Positions 1 through 9,591 of a DNA stretch of 64,000 bases are shown one piece after another. The first letter of the stretch is position 1; every line of letters starts with the position of its first letter. Both the position numbers and the translations under genes were made by a program. Origin of the DNA: Funiculus sociatus GB2-C1 (GTDB taxonomy: Bacteria; Cyanobacteriota; Cyanobacteriia; Cyanobacteriales; FACHB-T130); NCBI RefSeq assembly GCF_039962115.1, contig NZ_JAMPKJ010000015.1, positions 40,642 to 104,641 of the forward strand. Reading direction: 5' to 3'. A model generated the notes under the pieces. It saw only the letters and a program-made list of their open reading frames with translations, was not told where the DNA came from and ran no database searches.

Positions 1-1
1 G

Positions 2-136
2 TTGCCGGGTTTGAGTATTCGTGTGGGGGCGACGACTGAACGGGAGCTTTATCCGTTGTCGTTTGACCCGCAGACATCGCTACTTGTTCTCTATGAGGGA
101 CAAACTTACGTAGGCTATGGATTTAAACGTTTTTAG
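2..136 (+). CDS. C-terminal end of an unidentified protein (partial)
   Basis: An open frame enters from the left edge and stops with TAG at 134-136. It gives 44 residues that end in the sequence YVGYGFKRF. The upstream part lies outside the window. The visible tail has no motif that I recognise, so no function is assigned. It reads on the same strand as the lipoprotein gene that follows, and repeat DNA separates the two. Confidence 0.5.
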   Translation: MPGLSIRVGATTERELYPLSFDPQTSLLVLYEGQTYVGYGFKRF

Positions 137-173
137 GGTGGCGATTCAATACTTCTGGGCTAGTAATGTTCAA

Positions 174-262
174 TCTCAGGAGATCCCCCCAACCCCGTCT
201 CAGGAGATCCCCCCAACCCCCCTTTTTAAGGGGGGCTTTTCTCTCGCCTTTTTAAGGGGGGC
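174..262. repeat. C/G-rich dispersed repeat with a direct duplication
   Basis: A 23-base unit beginning TCTCAGGAGATCCCCCCAAC occurs twice (174-196 and 198-220). It is followed by the palindromic half CCCCCCTTTTTAAGGGGGGC and a second TTTTTAAGGGGGGC. Related CCCCCCAACCCCCC...GGGGGG palindromes occur at 1690-1711, 3844-3876, 8333-8358 and 35170-35197, so this is a dispersed family. The repeat could be read through in the frame of the next gene but is more likely untranslated. Confidence 0.7.
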
Positions 263-311
263 CAGGGGAGATAAAGCTTTAACCCAGAGGTGTTGGGTAG
301 CGATACTGCTA

Positions 312-749
312 ATGCAGTCGCTTCGCTACGCATCAATATTACTTTTGATTGTTGGTTGCACAAAAAAACCTCCTACGGAAGCGCCTAGGGAGATCAAGCT
401 TTACCAAAACTGGGAACTGCAACCGGGTCAAGTTGTGGGGGGGCATGCGGTGGTTAGCGGTTTGGGTGATTTATCCATTGCTTTGAAGGGGGATGCGGTG
501 TATGCGCCGTTTGATGGTCGGGTGCAACCCCACAACTCAAGTTGCGTGATTTTTTCCAGTGAGGAAATTCCAGTTTATTTGTTTCGCTTGTGTGGGTTGC
601 GATCGCTTAATTTTGGTTTCCTCAGTGCAGGTGACACTATCGGTAGTGGTAAAGAGTTGCAGATTGCGGTGCTAACACGGCAACCGGATGGTCGCTGGGC
701 TTTGGTTGAGCCTTCTAAGAAGATTATCGAGCAAATGTTGTTGCGGTAA
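312..749 (+). CDS. small lipoprotein of unknown function
   Basis: I take the ATG at 312 as the start because it opens directly into a lipoprotein signal: MQSLRYASILLLIVGC, with lipobox IVGC and a KK pair after it. An upstream ATG at 117 would add 65 residues made mostly of the repeat at 174-262. The mature protein is about 130 residues. It holds a segment (GDAVYAPFDGRVQP) that resembles the opening of the beta-sheet fold seen in M23/biotinyl-lipoyl-like domains, but there are no zinc ligands. The next gene is an M23 peptidase on the same strand 98 bp downstream, so a cell-envelope role is plausible. Function unknown. Confidence 0.55.
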   Translation: MQSLRYASILLLIVGCTKKPPTEAPREIKLYQNWELQPGQVVGGHAVVSGLGDLSIALKGDAVYAPFDGRVQPHNSSCVIFSSEEIPVYLFRLCGLRSLNFGFLSAGDTIGSGKELQIAVLTRQPDGRWALVEPSKKIIEQMLLR

Positions 750-847
750 GTCAATGTCAGTAACGTTTGATTCCCCAACTGCCCATAAATTGGGGGCTTT
801 GTTCAAGTTGCATATTGACTAATTTCGCTAATTAATTACACAGGGCT

Positions 848-2569
848 ATGAAATTTCATTTTGCTAAATTGATCGGCAGTTTCTTAATGTTGCTGCTGGG
901 AAGTCAAGCTGCTGTAGGTTTAAAGGTGCTATCTGAGGAGATGTCAGAAAGTGTTGCTTTTAACCCAACGCCTGTCACCCTAGATTTTGGGGTTGAGGCT
1001 ACTGAACCTACAGCTAAGACTGATACGACAAGTGATGATGCAGAGAACTTAAATGCGATCGCTTCCAAAACTGCATCAAAGCTATTTGCTACTAAAAAAT
1101 CTCCTGGTAGCATCGCTATAGGAGCCGCAGAGGGCAACTTCACTCTGACTGGCGAAACCACATCCTTGTATTTTGGTCACACAGATCCGGGCAACCATGT
1201 TGTAAATAGGGGATTTTGCAGCTGGAATCGCGCCAAAAATCTAACTTTGCAAGAGGCAAATCGGCGTTGTCTCAAGGCACTGCAACGTCAAGGAGCATCC
1301 ACAGAACGAAAACTCAAAGCACTCTCAATTGACGCATCAGCCCACACTGAAGCTTTGGTAAATGGAACTGATTTGTGGAACCAATCTAACTCTGCTGGCC
1401 CCAAGTTTGCTTTAGCATACCAGAAAGCTTTGAATAAAGGACTGACGGGAAGGCGTGCCTATACATACGCACGAGTCGAAGCGTTCCGTAGGAAAAATGG
1501 AGTTCTTGATGCTAGTGGACTATTTGGTATCTGCACTAGAGAACCTTACTATCGAAACCGACTTATCGGGTATCCTCCCTACTCAGAATCTTGGCGATGG
1601 AATTGCATTGCTCTGGATCAAGAACGGCGAGTCAAAATAGTTAGCAAAGCTTTAAGGCAGAACATTCAGAAGGCTACAATACGATCGCCCCAACCTCCTT
1701 TAAAAAGGGAGGCTGTAAAAGGCAAAAGTGAAGAAAGACAAAAAAGTGGTGTAGCGGCGAGTTCTTCCGATAATATCAGCCGCCAAAAGATATCTTCAGT
1801 AAACCCGCCTTCTTTACAACAGCCTAGCGATCCAAATTCTGTAGCGTTAAGCTTTGAACCTGCTGTGGAAGCGGTTCCCATTGCATCGACGATAGTATCT
1901 AGTGAAGATGCGATCGCTACCGATGAAAACCAGATAGATTTAAACGTCAAAGAGCAAAACGCAGCAAATAACTCGTCTGTACTTCTATTTGACCCTTTCG
2001 TAGAACAAGTTCCTATCTCGCCCGCCCAACAATCGAACGCCCAAAAAGTTACAGATTATACAACTTTTTCCAGCATTGATCAGTGGACACCAAACCTGGA
2101 AAAGACACCCAAAAGAGGCGATTATCTTGCAGGTTATGGAGTAACATCTTCTTATGGCAGACGGGTTCACCCGGTCACTGGAAAAGTACATTTTCATGGC
2201 GGAGTGGACTTGGGAACTCCCATGAATACACCGATTTATGCCATTGGTAGACCTGGAACAAAAACAGGTTTGTGGTGTTGGATAGATGCTAATGGTGGGG
2301 GGCTGGTGGCGACGATGACCTCTCCATCTTTCCCGTCTTTGAAGTTTGATGCTCTCCACCTATCTTGGTGCAAATCTATTACCAATGGACCTAAGATTAA
2401 AATCGATGCTGGGTCAATTATCGGCGGTACTGGTAACTCAGGGCGCAGCACTGGCCCGCATCTACATTTCCAGGTGCGCGACTTGAAGACGGGTAAGAAA
2501 ATCTCTCCCAACAAAGGACAATTATCATGGGTGTTAACTGGAAAGTCGCCTAAACCATCTAATAAATAA
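848..2569 (+). CDS. secreted M23 (LytM-like) peptidase
   Basis: This 573-residue protein starts with a hydrophobic signal segment (residues about 5-24). A central domain (about 105-275) has conserved-looking Cys and aromatic residues (NRGFCSWN, FGICTREPYYRN, SWRWNCIAL) that I cannot name. A Pro/Ser-rich linker follows. The C-terminal M23 domain (about 425-560) has zinc-site motifs HGGVD and GPHLHF. M23 enzymes cut peptide cross-links in peptidoglycan, so envelope remodelling or a phage/conjugation-type lysin role is likely. A repeat of the CCCAACCTCCTTTAAAAAGGGAGG type at 1690-1711 is translated in frame within the linker (SPQPPLKRE). The M23 call is firm; the physiological role is not. Confidence 0.85.
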   Translation: MKFHFAKLIGSFLMLLLGSQAAVGLKVLSEEMSESVAFNPTPVTLDFGVEATEPTAKTDTTSDDAENLNAIASKTASKLFATKKSPGSIAIGAAEGNFTLTGETTSLYFGHTDPGNHVVNRGFCSWNRAKNLTLQEANRRCLKALQRQGASTERKLKALSIDASAHTEALVNGTDLWNQSNSAGPKFALAYQKALNKGLTGRRAYTYARVEAFRRKNGVLDASGLFGICTREPYYRNRLIGYPPYSESWRWNCIALDQERRVKIVSKALRQNIQKATIRSPQPPLKREAVKGKSEERQKSGVAASSSDNISRQKISSVNPPSLQQPSDPNSVALSFEPAVEAVPIASTIVSSEDAIATDENQIDLNVKEQNAANNSSVLLFDPFVEQVPISPAQQSNAQKVTDYTTFSSIDQWTPNLEKTPKRGDYLAGYGVTSSYGRRVHPVTGKVHFHGGVDLGTPMNTPIYAIGRPGTKTGLWCWIDANGGGLVATMTSPSFPSLKFDALHLSWCKSITNGPKIKIDAGSIIGGTGNSGRSTGPHLHFQVRDLKTGKKISPNKGQLSWVLTGKSPKPSNK

Positions 2570-2585
2570 CCAGAGTTTATCAAGA

Positions 2586-2750
2586 ACCTTAGAAGAGGGT
2601 CGCCAGGAGGGTTTTGAGCAAGGTCAGCTACAAGCTAAGTTAGAAATGATGCTCCGGCTACTACAAAAAGGATTAAGTATGGAGCAAGTACCAGAGATTT
2701 TAGAGCTAGATGTTGAAACGGTGAGACAATCAGCGCAGGAGCAACCCTAA
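2586..2750 (+). pseudogene. C-terminal remnant of a PD-(D/E)XK / Rpn-type transposase-like protein
   Basis: Directly after the M23 gene an open stretch without a start codon encodes TLEEGRQEGFEQGQLQAK and then a short helical tail (LLQKGLSMEQVPEILEL), ending in TAA at 2748-2750. Charged EG/QG heptads followed by a 'G.S.E.I....L....V' helix are typical of the C-terminal tails of cyanobacterial Rpn/PD-(D/E)XK nuclease-family transposase proteins. The nuclease domain is absent, so this is a decayed fragment. Confidence 0.5.
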
Positions 2751-2820
2751 ACAGTATGTTGCTGTCTAATTTATTAATAAGTAGCGACACAGAGGGCAAC
2801 TATCTACAGTGCTTTTAAAG

Positions 2821-5800
2821 TTAGCTAAGTGTGGCAAGCTGTGGAATATCAGCAAAAAGGCTTTCATCAATAGCCCCTAACATTTTAAGTGTAGATCTCT
2901 GCGCTTCTGTTAAACCAGTAACGCCAGTTATGTTTAGTGCCTCGTAGGGTCTAGGAACTTGTAGGGTTTGAATGCACTTACTGTTGGTTGTCCGTTGTCC
3001 GTTGTTAATTGTTTTTGACCAGCGATCGCTAACATCCCAAAGTTTAATTGTTTCATCTTGGCTACAGCTGGCGAGGATTTGCCCATCCGGATTATAGGCG
3101 AGAAACCGAACCCATTTAGTATGTCCTTGGAGATGGCAGCACTGCAAAGTCGAAACATCCCAGAGTTTCACTACTGCATCAGCACCAGTACTGGCGAAGG
3201 TTTTCCCATTAGGATCGAAAGCAACTGACAAAACTGGGCCAGTGTGTGCTGAAATTTGGCGACATTTCCCTGTATTGACGTGCCAAAGTTTGACAATTCC
3301 ATCAGCACTACCGCTGGCGATGGTTTGTCCATCCGGACTGATGGCACAAGAACGAATCCAACTATTATGTCCCGACAAAGTGCTGATGCAGCGACTTGTG
3401 CGGACATCCCAAAGTCTGAGGGTTTGATCTTGACTGCCACTAACGAGGATTTGCCCATCTAAACTTAGGGAAATTGACCAAACGCCGCCATTGTGTCCCT
3501 GCAATGTTTGGCGACAGAAACCTTGGGGGATATGCCAGATTTTGATGGTTCCGTCGAGACTACCACTCAAAAGGGTTTGCCCGTCGGGACTAAAGATGAC
3601 GGAAAATACTGCATCTGTATGTCCTTTGAGAGTTCGCAGATGTTCTCCTGTCCGGGTGTCCCAGAGTTTAATTGTCCGGTCTTCACTACCACTGGCAAGA
3701 ATTGAACCTTGAGGGTTGAAAGCTAAAGACCAGATCCAGCTGGTGTGTCTTTGTGTAGAGATGTTACTTGTAACGTCTCTACATTTACCAGTTTTAACGT
3801 CCCAAAACCGAATTCCCCGATCCTGGCTACCACTGGCAATCATCCCCCCTAACTCCCCTTGGTAAGGAGAGTTAGGATTGAAAGCTACAGACCAAATTCC
3901 ATTGCTATGTCCCTGCAAAGTCTTGAGACAGAGATTGGTGCGACTATCCCACAATCGCACAGACCGATCTTCGCTGCCACTCGCCAAAAGACCGCCATCG
4001 GGACTGAAGGCGACAGATGAAATCCAGCTAGTGTGACCTTTGAGAACTCGCAAGACTTCACCTGTACGCTGATTCCAGAGTCGTACAGATTGGTCATCGC
4101 TACCACTAGCGAGAAATTGTCCATCAGCACTAAAAGCTACGGTTCGGATTTGTTTGGAGTGTCCTACTAAGGATTTTAGAAGGTTTCCGTTGCTGACATT
4201 CCAAAGTTTGACAGCGCGATCGCTACTTCCACTCGCTAAGACACAACCATCGGGACTGAAAGCAACTGACCAAACTCTTTGAGTGTGTCCCTGCAAAATT
4301 CTCACACACTCACCTGTACTCACATCCCACAATCGCACGGTACAATCGTAACTTCCACTGGCAAGTAAGAGTTTTGAATTGTAGAGACGCGATGTATCGC
4401 CTCTTGAGTTTTGAGTTGAAGCGGGAGTATTTGAGTATGCTTGTGGAGAAAAGGCAACAGAACGAACTTCATCAGCGTGTCCTGACAAAGTGCTGACGAG
4501 TTCACCCTTTTTCACATCCCATACTCGCACTAAGTGGTCTTCGCTGCCACTGGCGAGAAGACGACCATCGGGGCTGAATGCCAAAGAAAACACCCGGTCG
4601 GTATATCCTTCTAGTGTATATAGACATTCCCCGGTTCTCACATCCCACAGCTGGACAATTCGATTGGCGCTGCTTGCCAAAAGACGACCGTTGGGACTAA
4701 ATGCAACGCACCAAATCCAGCCAGAATCTACTTTACAGGTTAGCAATTGTTTGCTGTTCTCTACTTGCCAAACGTGAATTTCATGATTGACATCGCCAGT
4801 CGCTAATAACTTGCCATCTGGACTGAAAGCTACAGATAAGATTTGGCTGAAGGTTTCTGTGAAAACTGATTTAGACACATCCGCACCAGCAAAGTTAACT
4901 TGATGCAGATTGACGTGACATAGATATGCCTGCCAAACTGTCAGATGAGAAAAATCCCAATCTTTCAAGTCTGAGGAAATTTGGCAAAGTAGGTTTAGGA
5001 TATTACCGCTGACATAACCTGTTTCTTTGGGAGATTTGCCGCGTAAGTTAGATAAAAGTTGTCTAAATTTGTCTTCCAAGTTTCCAGTGTTGTTGACATT
5101 TAGCAGCTTATCTACAACTGGCTTGAGAATTAGGCGAATTTGAGTTTCCCGAATATAGTCTTTTGCCGTAGCTTTGATTAAAGCATGGCTTTTGAAAAGG
5201 CTAAGGGGTAATTGGGAATTGGCGATTGGGGAAGAGGGATTGGGGAAGAGGGATTGGGTAGACTTCGGAAAAGCTTCTTTGACCTCCTTGTCCTCCTTGT
5301 CCTCCTTGTCCTCCTTGTCCCCAGTCCCCAATCCCCAATCGCCAATTCCCAGTCCCCAGTCCCCACCCCCGATTTCTTGGCAAATTTGTTCGATTAAGCG
5401 ATCGCTCATGTACTCCATTACCACTGGTTGCAGGGTAAACTGGGTGCGGTATTTTTCAATAAGCGATCGCCTCTCCAGAGATGTTAGCGCCTCCAGCAAG
5501 TTACCCAGCGATACTTGGGGGACGAAATTCGCCCGTAATTCTGATAAAGTAACTGGTTCCCGGTCAATTGCCAGCCAATACATCACGTGTTGCTCTAATT
5601 CTGACAGGCGTTCGATCTGACGTGCTAACAAATCCCGAATATCGCCAAAAACTGAGCTTCCCTGGCCCAGAACTTCGAGAAAATCGCCAATACTGCCATC
5701 AAAGAAATCTTTGATGACGGGTGCTACCATTTTTAAAGCTAAAGGGTTGCCTGCATAGTGTCCGATTAAGATTTTCCATTGCGACTCTGAACCTGAGAAA

Positions 5801-6687
5801 TTACCCTTGACATTAAATATATTTTGTGCACCAAAAGTCGATAAACCAGTTAATCGTAGCGATCGCATCTGGCTTATTTCCCCAACTTTTGCAGCGATTC
5901 CTCTAGGTTCTTCCCGACTCGTCAACACCAGAACGCTTTTATGGTTGGTTTCCCCAACGCATCGCAACAGCTGACCGTAACCTTCATACCCAGTTTGGTA
6001 GCCACTATTGCGATCGCCTGGTTGCATAATCGTCTCGCCGTTATCTAAGACCAGAAGACAACGACTTAAGCGTAAGTAATCCAAAAGACGCAAGATGCGA
6101 CCATCCAGAGTTTCTGGCAAATCAGTTTCCTGATGATTTGAAAGAAACTGGAGCAAATCTGCCAACAAATCTAAAATTGGTGGCGCATTACGGAGACTGC
6201 GCCAGATAACATACTCAAACTGGTGCTGAATTTGTTTGGCTAACTTCACCGATAAAGATGTTTTGCCAATTCCACCCATACCAAACAAACCAATAAAGCG
6301 GACGCTTTCGCTTAAAATCCAGCGTTCCAGCGTCGCCAGTTCCTGAGTGCGATCGCTCAAAACTGATACATCCGTCGCATCACCCCAGTCAGTTTTGGGG
6401 ATTGGGAATTGGGAATTGGTTTTCTCTTTCTCTCCCACTCTCGCCTTCCGCTTCAGAATTAACTGCACATTACTTTTAGTCACCTTTTCCCCAAACGCCT
6501 TAGAAAGCAATTGCCATAACTGGGAACCCGTCTGCTTGAGATAACCAACCTCATAGCCAAGTTTCCTCGAAATGTCCTGATATGATTGTTCTTCCCAGGC
6601 ATACCGAAATACCGTTACTTGCAGCTTGCTTAAACGTTCTTCGCTTAAGGCTTTTTCAACAAATAGCAGTGCTTCTTCAGTATTCAT
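2821..6687 (-). CDS. STAND NTPase: N-terminal helical domain, NB-ARC, 14 WD40 repeats
   Basis: This 1288-residue protein begins with a helical domain (about 1-80) of the type that precedes NB-ARC in many cyanobacterial STAND proteins. The NB-ARC ATPase has Walker [10 protein letters not shown] near residue 137 and a Walker-B-like LLVLDNGE near 210. A winged-helix-like region follows, then 14 WD40 units of the form VAFSPDG..LASGS.D..V.LWDV, enough for two seven-bladed propellers. The family acts as ATP-driven oligomerising switches in signalling or abortive defence; the ligand here is unknown. At least six unrelated repeat-derived segments are translated in frame at domain borders and loops (near 6392-6420, 5213-5377, 4382-4404, 3848-3876, 3755-3782 and 2983-3012). 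There is no same-strand partner gene next to it. Confidence 0.92.
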   Translation of the reverse strand: MNTEEALLFVEKALSEERLSKLQVTVFRYAWEEQSYQDISRKLGYEVGYLKQTGSQLWQLLSKAFGEKVTKSNVQLILKRKARVGEKEKTNSQFPIPKTDWGDATDVSVLSDRTQELATLERWILSESVRFIGLFGMGGIGKTSLSVKLAKQIQHQFEYVIWRSLRNAPPILDLLADLLQFLSNHQETDLPETLDGRILRLLDYLRLSRCLLVLDNGETIMQPGDRNSGYQTGYEGYGQLLRCVGETNHKSVLVLTSREEPRGIAAKVGEISQMRSLRLTGLSTFGAQNIFNVKGNFSGSESQWKILIGHYAGNPLALKMVAPVIKDFFDGSIGDFLEVLGQGSSVFGDIRDLLARQIERLSELEQHVMYWLAIDREPVTLSELRANFVPQVSLGNLLEALTSLERRSLIEKYRTQFTLQPVVMEYMSDRLIEQICQEIGGGDWGLGIGDWGLGTGDKEDKEDKEDKEVKEAFPKSTQSLFPNPSSPIANSQLPLSLFKSHALIKATAKDYIRETQIRLILKPVVDKLLNVNNTGNLEDKFRQLLSNLRGKSPKETGYVSGNILNLLCQISSDLKDWDFSHLTVWQAYLCHVNLHQVNFAGADVSKSVFTETFSQILSVAFSPDGKLLATGDVNHEIHVWQVENSKQLLTCKVDSGWIWCVAFSPNGRLLASSANRIVQLWDVRTGECLYTLEGYTDRVFSLAFSPDGRLLASGSEDHLVRVWDVKKGELVSTLSGHADEVRSVAFSPQAYSNTPASTQNSRGDTSRLYNSKLLLASGSYDCTVRLWDVSTGECVRILQGHTQRVWSVAFSPDGCVLASGSSDRAVKLWNVSNGNLLKSLVGHSKQIRTVAFSADGQFLASGSDDQSVRLWNQRTGEVLRVLKGHTSWISSVAFSPDGGLLASGSEDRSVRLWDSRTNLCLKTLQGHSNGIWSVAFNPNSPYQGELGGMIASGSQDRGIRFWDVKTGKCRDVTSNISTQRHTSWIWSLAFNPQGSILASGSEDRTIKLWDTRTGEHLRTLKGHTDAVFSVIFSPDGQTLLSGSLDGTIKIWHIPQGFCRQTLQGHNGGVWSISLSLDGQILVSGSQDQTLRLWDVRTSRCISTLSGHNSWIRSCAISPDGQTIASGSADGIVKLWHVNTGKCRQISAHTGPVLSVAFDPNGKTFASTGADAVVKLWDVSTLQCCHLQGHTKWVRFLAYNPDGQILASCSQDETIKLWDVSDRWSKTINNGQRTTNSKCIQTLQVPRPYEALNITGVTGLTEAQRSTLKMLGAIDESLFADIPQLATLS
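5213..5377. repeat. compound low-complexity repeat inside the WD40/NB-ARC gene
   Basis: On the + strand, several copies of GATTGGGGAA-type units are followed by four exact tandem copies of the 9-mer CTCCTTGTC (5284-5319). Then come several CCCCAATC/CCCAGTC-type units. On the coding (minus) strand it is translated as GDWGLG repeats, then four DKE repeats, then a Ser/Pro-rich stretch. The reading frame stays open throughout. The same GATTGGG unit is used at 19770-19815 in an ABC ATPase gene. Confidence 0.85.
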
Positions 6688-7086
6688 AAAATTTAAAAAA
6701 GCAAAAAAGTAATTTTTGATTCAGTTTTTATTTCACAAAAGTGAATTTATATCTTGCACCTGTCTTAAATTGAGGCACCTCAATATTTTCCTTATCTGTC
6801 CGCAGCCTGCTTGATTATTTAGCACTATCCCTGGAAATGCTTTGTTTTTTTGCTTAGATGCAGATATTAGAGTTTTCTTAACCTGGCCTTTGTTACTTTG
6901 ATTACATTTTTCGCAGAGGGATGTAACCTTTAACGAACTTTTTCCGAACCTTTAAAATTGACGAACGCTGCTAAACTCTTTTTTAAAGCAAGACTAAACA
7001 AAAATAACCTATTAGTCAGCAGCCATTGGTAAGCGACGCAAGCAACAACGGACAACTGACAACAGACATTCGCGCAGGAGAGAACA
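6688..7086 (+). promoter_or_regulatory. 399-bp upstream region of importer A with a near-consensus NtcA palindrome
   Basis: No gene is seen here. The segment separates the divergent WD40 gene from the first BMP-type operon. GTTACTTTGATTAC at 6892-6905 differs from the NtcA consensus GTAN8TAC by one base. A TAACCT hexamer follows 18 bases later and could act as a -10 (TAN3T), although the spacing is shorter than the usual 22 or so. A purine-rich AGGAGAGAA just before 7087 is a good ribosome binding site and supports the GTG start. The same GTTN8TAC variant lies upstream of the porin gene. Confidence 0.35.
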
Positions 7087-8271
7087 GTGAACGCTAAAAA
7101 GTCTTTCCACCTACCCCGCCGTCAAGTCATTCGCGGAATATTAGCCACCACAGCATTTGGTATCACAGCGAAATTTGGGACTGGATGCAGTTCTTCTGCA
7201 CCGGAAACTCAAGCCACCTCAAGTGGAGAAGCCAAGCCAATAGTCATGGGATTTATTTATGTGGGGCCAAAAGATGACTATGGCTACAACCAAGCTCATG
7301 CTGAAGGGAGAACAGGCGTTGCTAAATTAAATTGGGTAAAAACCGTTGAAGAAGCCAGCGTTCCGGAAACTACATCAGTAGAAGAAACGATGCGGAACAT
7401 GATTGAACAGGATGGCGCAACGGTGGTGTTTCCAACATCTTTTGGCTACTACGATCCGCATATCTTGAAACTTGCCAAAGAGTATCCAGAAGTTCAATTT
7501 TTCCACTGCGGCGGACGTTATGAAGAAGGGAAACATCCCAAGAACGTTGGCAGCTATTATGGCTACATTGATGAAGCTGAATATGTAGCAGGTATCGTGG
7601 CTGCTCATACTTCCAAATCTGGCAAATTAGGCTTTATTGCTGCTAAGCCAATTCCCCAGGTACTCCGCAATATTAACAGCTTTGCATTAGGCGCACGCAG
7701 CGTCAATCCGAAGATTACGACCCAGGTACTTTTCACCGGAGATTGGGCGGTTCCCGTTAAAGAAGCGGAAGCTGCTAATAGTATGGCAGACCAGGGTATT
7801 GATGTACTCACCTGTCACGTAGATAGCCCAAAAGTCGTCATGGAAACGGCTGAAAAACGCAGTATTTTCTGTACTGGCTACCACGCGAATCAAGCCACGT
7901 TAGCACCTAAAGGATATTTGACGGGTGCGGAGTGGGACTGGGCGAAACTTTATTCAGATTATGCCCAAATGATCAAGGCTGGCAAAACTTTGATGAATGG
8001 GGGAATTCCGCATTTAGTGCGCGGTGGTTTGAAGGAAGGCTTTTTAAAATTGTCGCCTTACGGTTCTGTCGTCTCTGCGGATGCAAAAAAGGATGCTGAT
8101 GCGGCTAAAGAGAAGTTTATGGAGGGCAACATGGTGGTTTACAAGGGCGGAATTAAAGACAATACAGGCAAAGTTGTCATTCCCCCAGGTAAGGATTTAA
8201 AACAGCAGGACGGGGAACTAGAAAAGATGAATTGGTTGGCGGAAGGAGTTCTCGGTAGTGTCAGCAGTTAA
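7087..8271 (+). CDS. BMP-family substrate-binding protein of importer A (Tat lipoprotein)
   Basis: The GTG start at 7087 is supported by the AGGAGAGAA site just upstream. The N terminus carries a twin-arginine pattern (LPRRQVIRG), a hydrophobic stretch and a lipobox ending in GTGC, so the 394-residue protein should be exported folded and lipid-anchored. The rest is a BMP/PnrA-type periplasmic fold (GFIYVGPKDDYGYNQAH near the start, FTGDWAVPVKE in the middle). Known BMP proteins bind nucleosides. Two permease genes, a biuret-hydrolase-like gene and the ATPase follow on the same strand, so the ligand could instead be a ureide such as biuret. Family is sure, ligand inferred. Confidence 0.9.
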   Translation: MNAKKSFHLPRRQVIRGILATTAFGITAKFGTGCSSSAPETQATSSGEAKPIVMGFIYVGPKDDYGYNQAHAEGRTGVAKLNWVKTVEEASVPETTSVEETMRNMIEQDGATVVFPTSFGYYDPHILKLAKEYPEVQFFHCGGRYEEGKHPKNVGSYYGYIDEAEYVAGIVAAHTSKSGKLGFIAAKPIPQVLRNINSFALGARSVNPKITTQVLFTGDWAVPVKEAEAANSMADQGIDVLTCHVDSPKVVMETAEKRSIFCTGYHANQATLAPKGYLTGAEWDWAKLYSDYAQMIKAGKTLMNGGIPHLVRGGLKEGFLKLSPYGSVVSADAKKDADAAKEKFMEGNMVVYKGGIKDNTGKVVIPPGKDLKQQDGELEKMNWLAEGVLGSVSS

Positions 8272-8332
8272 CTGGTTAGGTCAAGATGGTTAATTGTAAT
8301 AGCATTTCCTATTTGTGAGTGTACGGATGAAA

Positions 8333-8358
8333 TCCCCCTAACCTCTGTTTAAGGGGGA
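8333..8358. repeat. short C5/G5 palindromic repeat
   Basis: The segment has CCCCCTAAC, a short spacer, then TTTAAGGGGG, a member of the C-run/G-run family seen also at 174-262 and 35170-35197. It lies in the 153-bp gap between the substrate-binding protein and the first permease of importer A. There it could form a hairpin that trims or attenuates the message so that the binding protein is made in excess. Confidence 0.5.
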
Positions 8359-8424
8359 AATAAACAGCTAAAGCGTAGCAGTAAAAAAGTGAATTAGTGT
8401 AAGCAGCAATTAGCGAAGGAGTTT

Positions 8425-9534
8425 ATGATTAACCGTCGCAATTGGCGTGGGATAGAAGCAATTTGCATTCCGGTCGCCGCCTTATTTTTTTCATTGTTAC
8501 TGTTTGGAATTTTTTGTGCATTGGCGGGGGCTAATCCCTTCGCCGTCTATGCTTCAATTTACAAAGCAGCTTTTGGCAGTTGGCGTTCTTTTCAGAATTC
8601 TCTGCTACGGGCGGCTCCTTTGATGCTAAGTTCCCTTTGTACGGCGCTTCCGGCTCGTTTGGGACTGGTGATTATTGGTAATGAGGGGGCGCTGGTAGTT
8701 GGGGGACTGGGGGCTGTAGCTGCTGGTTTAGCCTTGTCTACTGCACCGCCAACAATTGTGCAAATTGCGATGGCGCTGGCTGGGATAATTTGCGGTGGTT
8801 TGTGGATTGGGGCGGTAGGAGCGTTACGTCACTACCGAGCTGTGAATGAAACGATTAGTAGTTTGCTGTTGAATTATATAGCGATCGCTCTCCTCAATCA
8901 TCTAGTCGGCGGCCCGATGCGCGATCCTAGTTCCTTAAATAAGCCTTCCAGCTACCCGATTGCTGACATCAACATGATTGGGAGTATCCCGGGAACGCGA
9001 GTTCACTACGGTTTGATTTATGGGTTGATTGCGTGTGCGATCGCATATTTCCTGATTCAGCGTACCACTTTCGGTTTTGCCGCCCGCACCGCCGGAGGTA
9101 ATATCCGCGCCGCTAGAATTGCTGGACTCCCGGTAGGTAAGCTGACTATGGCAATTTGTTTTTTGGCTGGTTCGTGTGCTGGGTTAGCTGGGATGGTGGA
9201 AGTAGCTGCTGTGCATGGTAGAGCTAACGAATCCCTAAATGCAAACTATGGTTACGGTGGGATTTTGGTAGCATTTATTGCTCGACATAACCCGTTAGCT
9301 GCAAGTTTAGTGGCAATTTTACTCGGCGGTATTCTTGCCAGTGGCGGCATTTTGCAACGAGCGCATAATTTACCAGATGCAACTGTTTTGGTTTTTCAAG
9401 GGTTAGTTTTTTTGGTGGTTCTGTATAGCGAATCGCTTTATGGACGGTTGCCAATTTTCAAAGAAAGGGAACCTGGGAAAGGAACAGATTCTTTACCTCC
9501 AATTCCGAATCCGCAAGCACCGATTCCTAGTTAA
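8425..9534 (+). CDS. BMP-type ABC importer A, permease 1 (NupP/RnsC-like)
   Basis: This 369-residue protein has about ten hydrophobic segments and the family's features. An amino-terminal helix is followed by ANPFAVYASIYKAAFG, then a GNEGALVVGGLGAV motif, a region with AVNETISSLLLNYIAIALL, and a TAGGNIRAARIAG cytoplasmic (EAA-like) loop. These match the larger of the two permeases of nucleoside BMP importers (NupP, YufP). GAAGGAG sits before the ATG. The C-terminal tail PPIPNPQAPIPS looks like translated GATTGGG-type repeat DNA. It lies 57 bp from its partner permease. Confidence 0.9.
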   Translation: MINRRNWRGIEAICIPVAALFFSLLLFGIFCALAGANPFAVYASIYKAAFGSWRSFQNSLLRAAPLMLSSLCTALPARLGLVIIGNEGALVVGGLGAVAAGLALSTAPPTIVQIAMALAGIICGGLWIGAVGALRHYRAVNETISSLLLNYIAIALLNHLVGGPMRDPSSLNKPSSYPIADINMIGSIPGTRVHYGLIYGLIACAIAYFLIQRTTFGFAARTAGGNIRAARIAGLPVGKLTMAICFLAGSCAGLAGMVEVAAVHGRANESLNANYGYGGILVAFIARHNPLAASLVAILLGGILASGGILQRAHNLPDATVLVFQGLVFLVVLYSESLYGRLPIFKEREPGKGTDSLPPIPNPQAPIPS

Positions 9535-9591
9535 AGATATTTTTGAACGCTCTCGTAACGCAAAGGTTTAGTAGGTAGGAGGAATCTAGAA

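Noticed and set aside
5284..5319. Regular repeats suggesting a CRISPR array
   Set aside because: The units are contiguous 9-mers without spacers, inside a coding frame, and not palindromic; no cas genes are present.
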